Source: CAZBWE01 sp964440735 (GTDB lineage: Bacteria; Planctomycetota; Phycisphaerae; Sedimentisphaerales; Anaerobacaceae). From it: a stretch of DNA of 7,131 nt. Positions 6,789-7,131 of the stretch are shown piece after piece. The stretch lies in contig CAYTTK010000134.1 of NCBI GenBank assembly GCA_964440735.1, positions 1 through 7,131 of the forward strand. The letters are read 5' to 3'. The notes under the pieces are model-generated. The model ran no database searches, was not told the origin of the DNA, and saw nothing but the letters and a program-made list of their open reading frames with translations. The number at the start of each line of letters is the position of its first letter. Within the stretch, counting starts at the first letter, position 1. The translations under genes were made by a program, and so were the position numbers.

Positions 6789-6796
6789 CAAGCTCT

Positions 6797-7131
6797 ATGG
6801 CTGATTCTGTGCCACGAAAGAAGAAAAAGAAAAAACACAATCCCATCAAGGATTTTCTGAACTATTTCGCTCTGCGGACTCTTGTAATTTTCATTTACCT
6901 TTTCGATGTCGAAACTAATCTCAACTTCGCCTGTTTTCTCGGACGAATGCTGTGGAAATACTATCATCGCGGCCGACAGCGGGCTCTGGACAATCTTCGC
7001 GCAAGCTTCCCGGATAAAAGCGAACAATGGCTCTGGCAGACAGGTCGGCGAAGCTTCGAGCATATCGCAATGTTAGCGATTGATGTTCTGTTTACACCGC
7101 GATTAGTCAAAAAGGGAAACTGGCGGGATTA
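6797..7131 (+). CDS. Lipid A biosynthesis acyltransferase family (LpxL/HtrB-like), N-terminal part
   Basis: 111 codons are visible and the frame is still open at the window end. Residues 7-13 are RKKKKKK, a strongly basic cytoplasmic start. A hydrophobic helix follows (about 20-37, FLNYFALRTLVIFIYLF), as in the inner-membrane anchor of this family. Then comes the family's R.RAL.NLR.SFP pattern (60-72) and a helix RRSFEHIAMLAID (84-96). The catalytic HxxxxD motif would lie just beyond the window, so activity cannot be checked. LpxL-type enzymes add a secondary acyl chain to Kdo-lipid A at the cytoplasmic face of the inner membrane; some relatives acylate other glycolipids. The ATG has a near-consensus promoter right in front and no ribosome binding site. 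An in-frame TTG at 6776 lies within the promoter and is unlikely to be used. It is divergent from the sugar kinase, with 227 bases between. Confidence 0.82.
   Translation, partial: MADSVPRKKKKKKHNPIKDFLNYFALRTLVIFIYLFDVETNLNFACFLGRMLWKYYHRGRQRALDNLRASFPDKSEQWLWQTGRRSFEHIAMLAIDVLFTPRLVKKGNWRD

Noticed and set aside
6788..7063. Minus-strand open frame of 91 codons at the right end of the window.
   Set aside because: It lies opposite the acyltransferase gene, whose frame shows a clear family pattern; the antisense frame shows none.

Overview
The window looks like a chromosomal piece of a Gram-negative, moderately AT-rich bacterium. The best guess is a planctomycete of the Phycisphaerae/Sedimentisphaerales kind. 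This rests on three things: the secreted beta-helix start (a YVDDD...IQAAI...GDT pattern), the SppA with a long cytosolic tail before its anchor, and the lipid A-type acyltransferase together with a Wza-type export lipoprotein. It is a judgement from protein style, not a search result.

Layout. Positions 1-1901 (minus strand) hold a possible three-gene run transcribed towards position 1: a Wza/poly_export lipoprotein with a SLBB-like region, an unrecognised four-helix membrane protein, and the first 69 codons of a secreted right-handed beta-helix protein. Positions 1902-2245 carry no gene, only the likely promoter of the lipoprotein gene and some short repeats. A tRNA-Lys(CUU) lies at 2246-2318. 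A small PilZ-domain protein at 2516-2866 (plus) is convergent with sppA, a membrane-anchored S49 signal peptide peptidase at 3035-4090 (minus) with a nearly ideal sigma-70 promoter. Upstream of it, at 4261-6569 (minus), a PfkB-family sugar kinase is followed after 17 bases by a DUF4432 mutarotase-like protein, an evident two-gene sugar unit. Divergent from the kinase, at 6797-7131 (plus), is the start of a lipid A acyltransferase-family (LpxL/HtrB-like) protein that runs off the window.

How the parts may work together. Most genes concern the cell envelope or carbohydrates: export of a polysaccharide, a surface or secreted beta-helix protein, c-di-GMP sensing (PilZ), membrane proteolysis (SppA), lipid A acylation, and phosphorylation of an unidentified sugar. 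The most open questions are the function of the four-helix protein beside the Wza-like gene, the substrate of the kinase/DUF4432 pair, and the sign that both divergent genes around 6570-6796 are leaderless. I see no CRISPR array, insertion sequence, integrase, toxin-antitoxin or recognisable defence system. Nothing here proves a new system.
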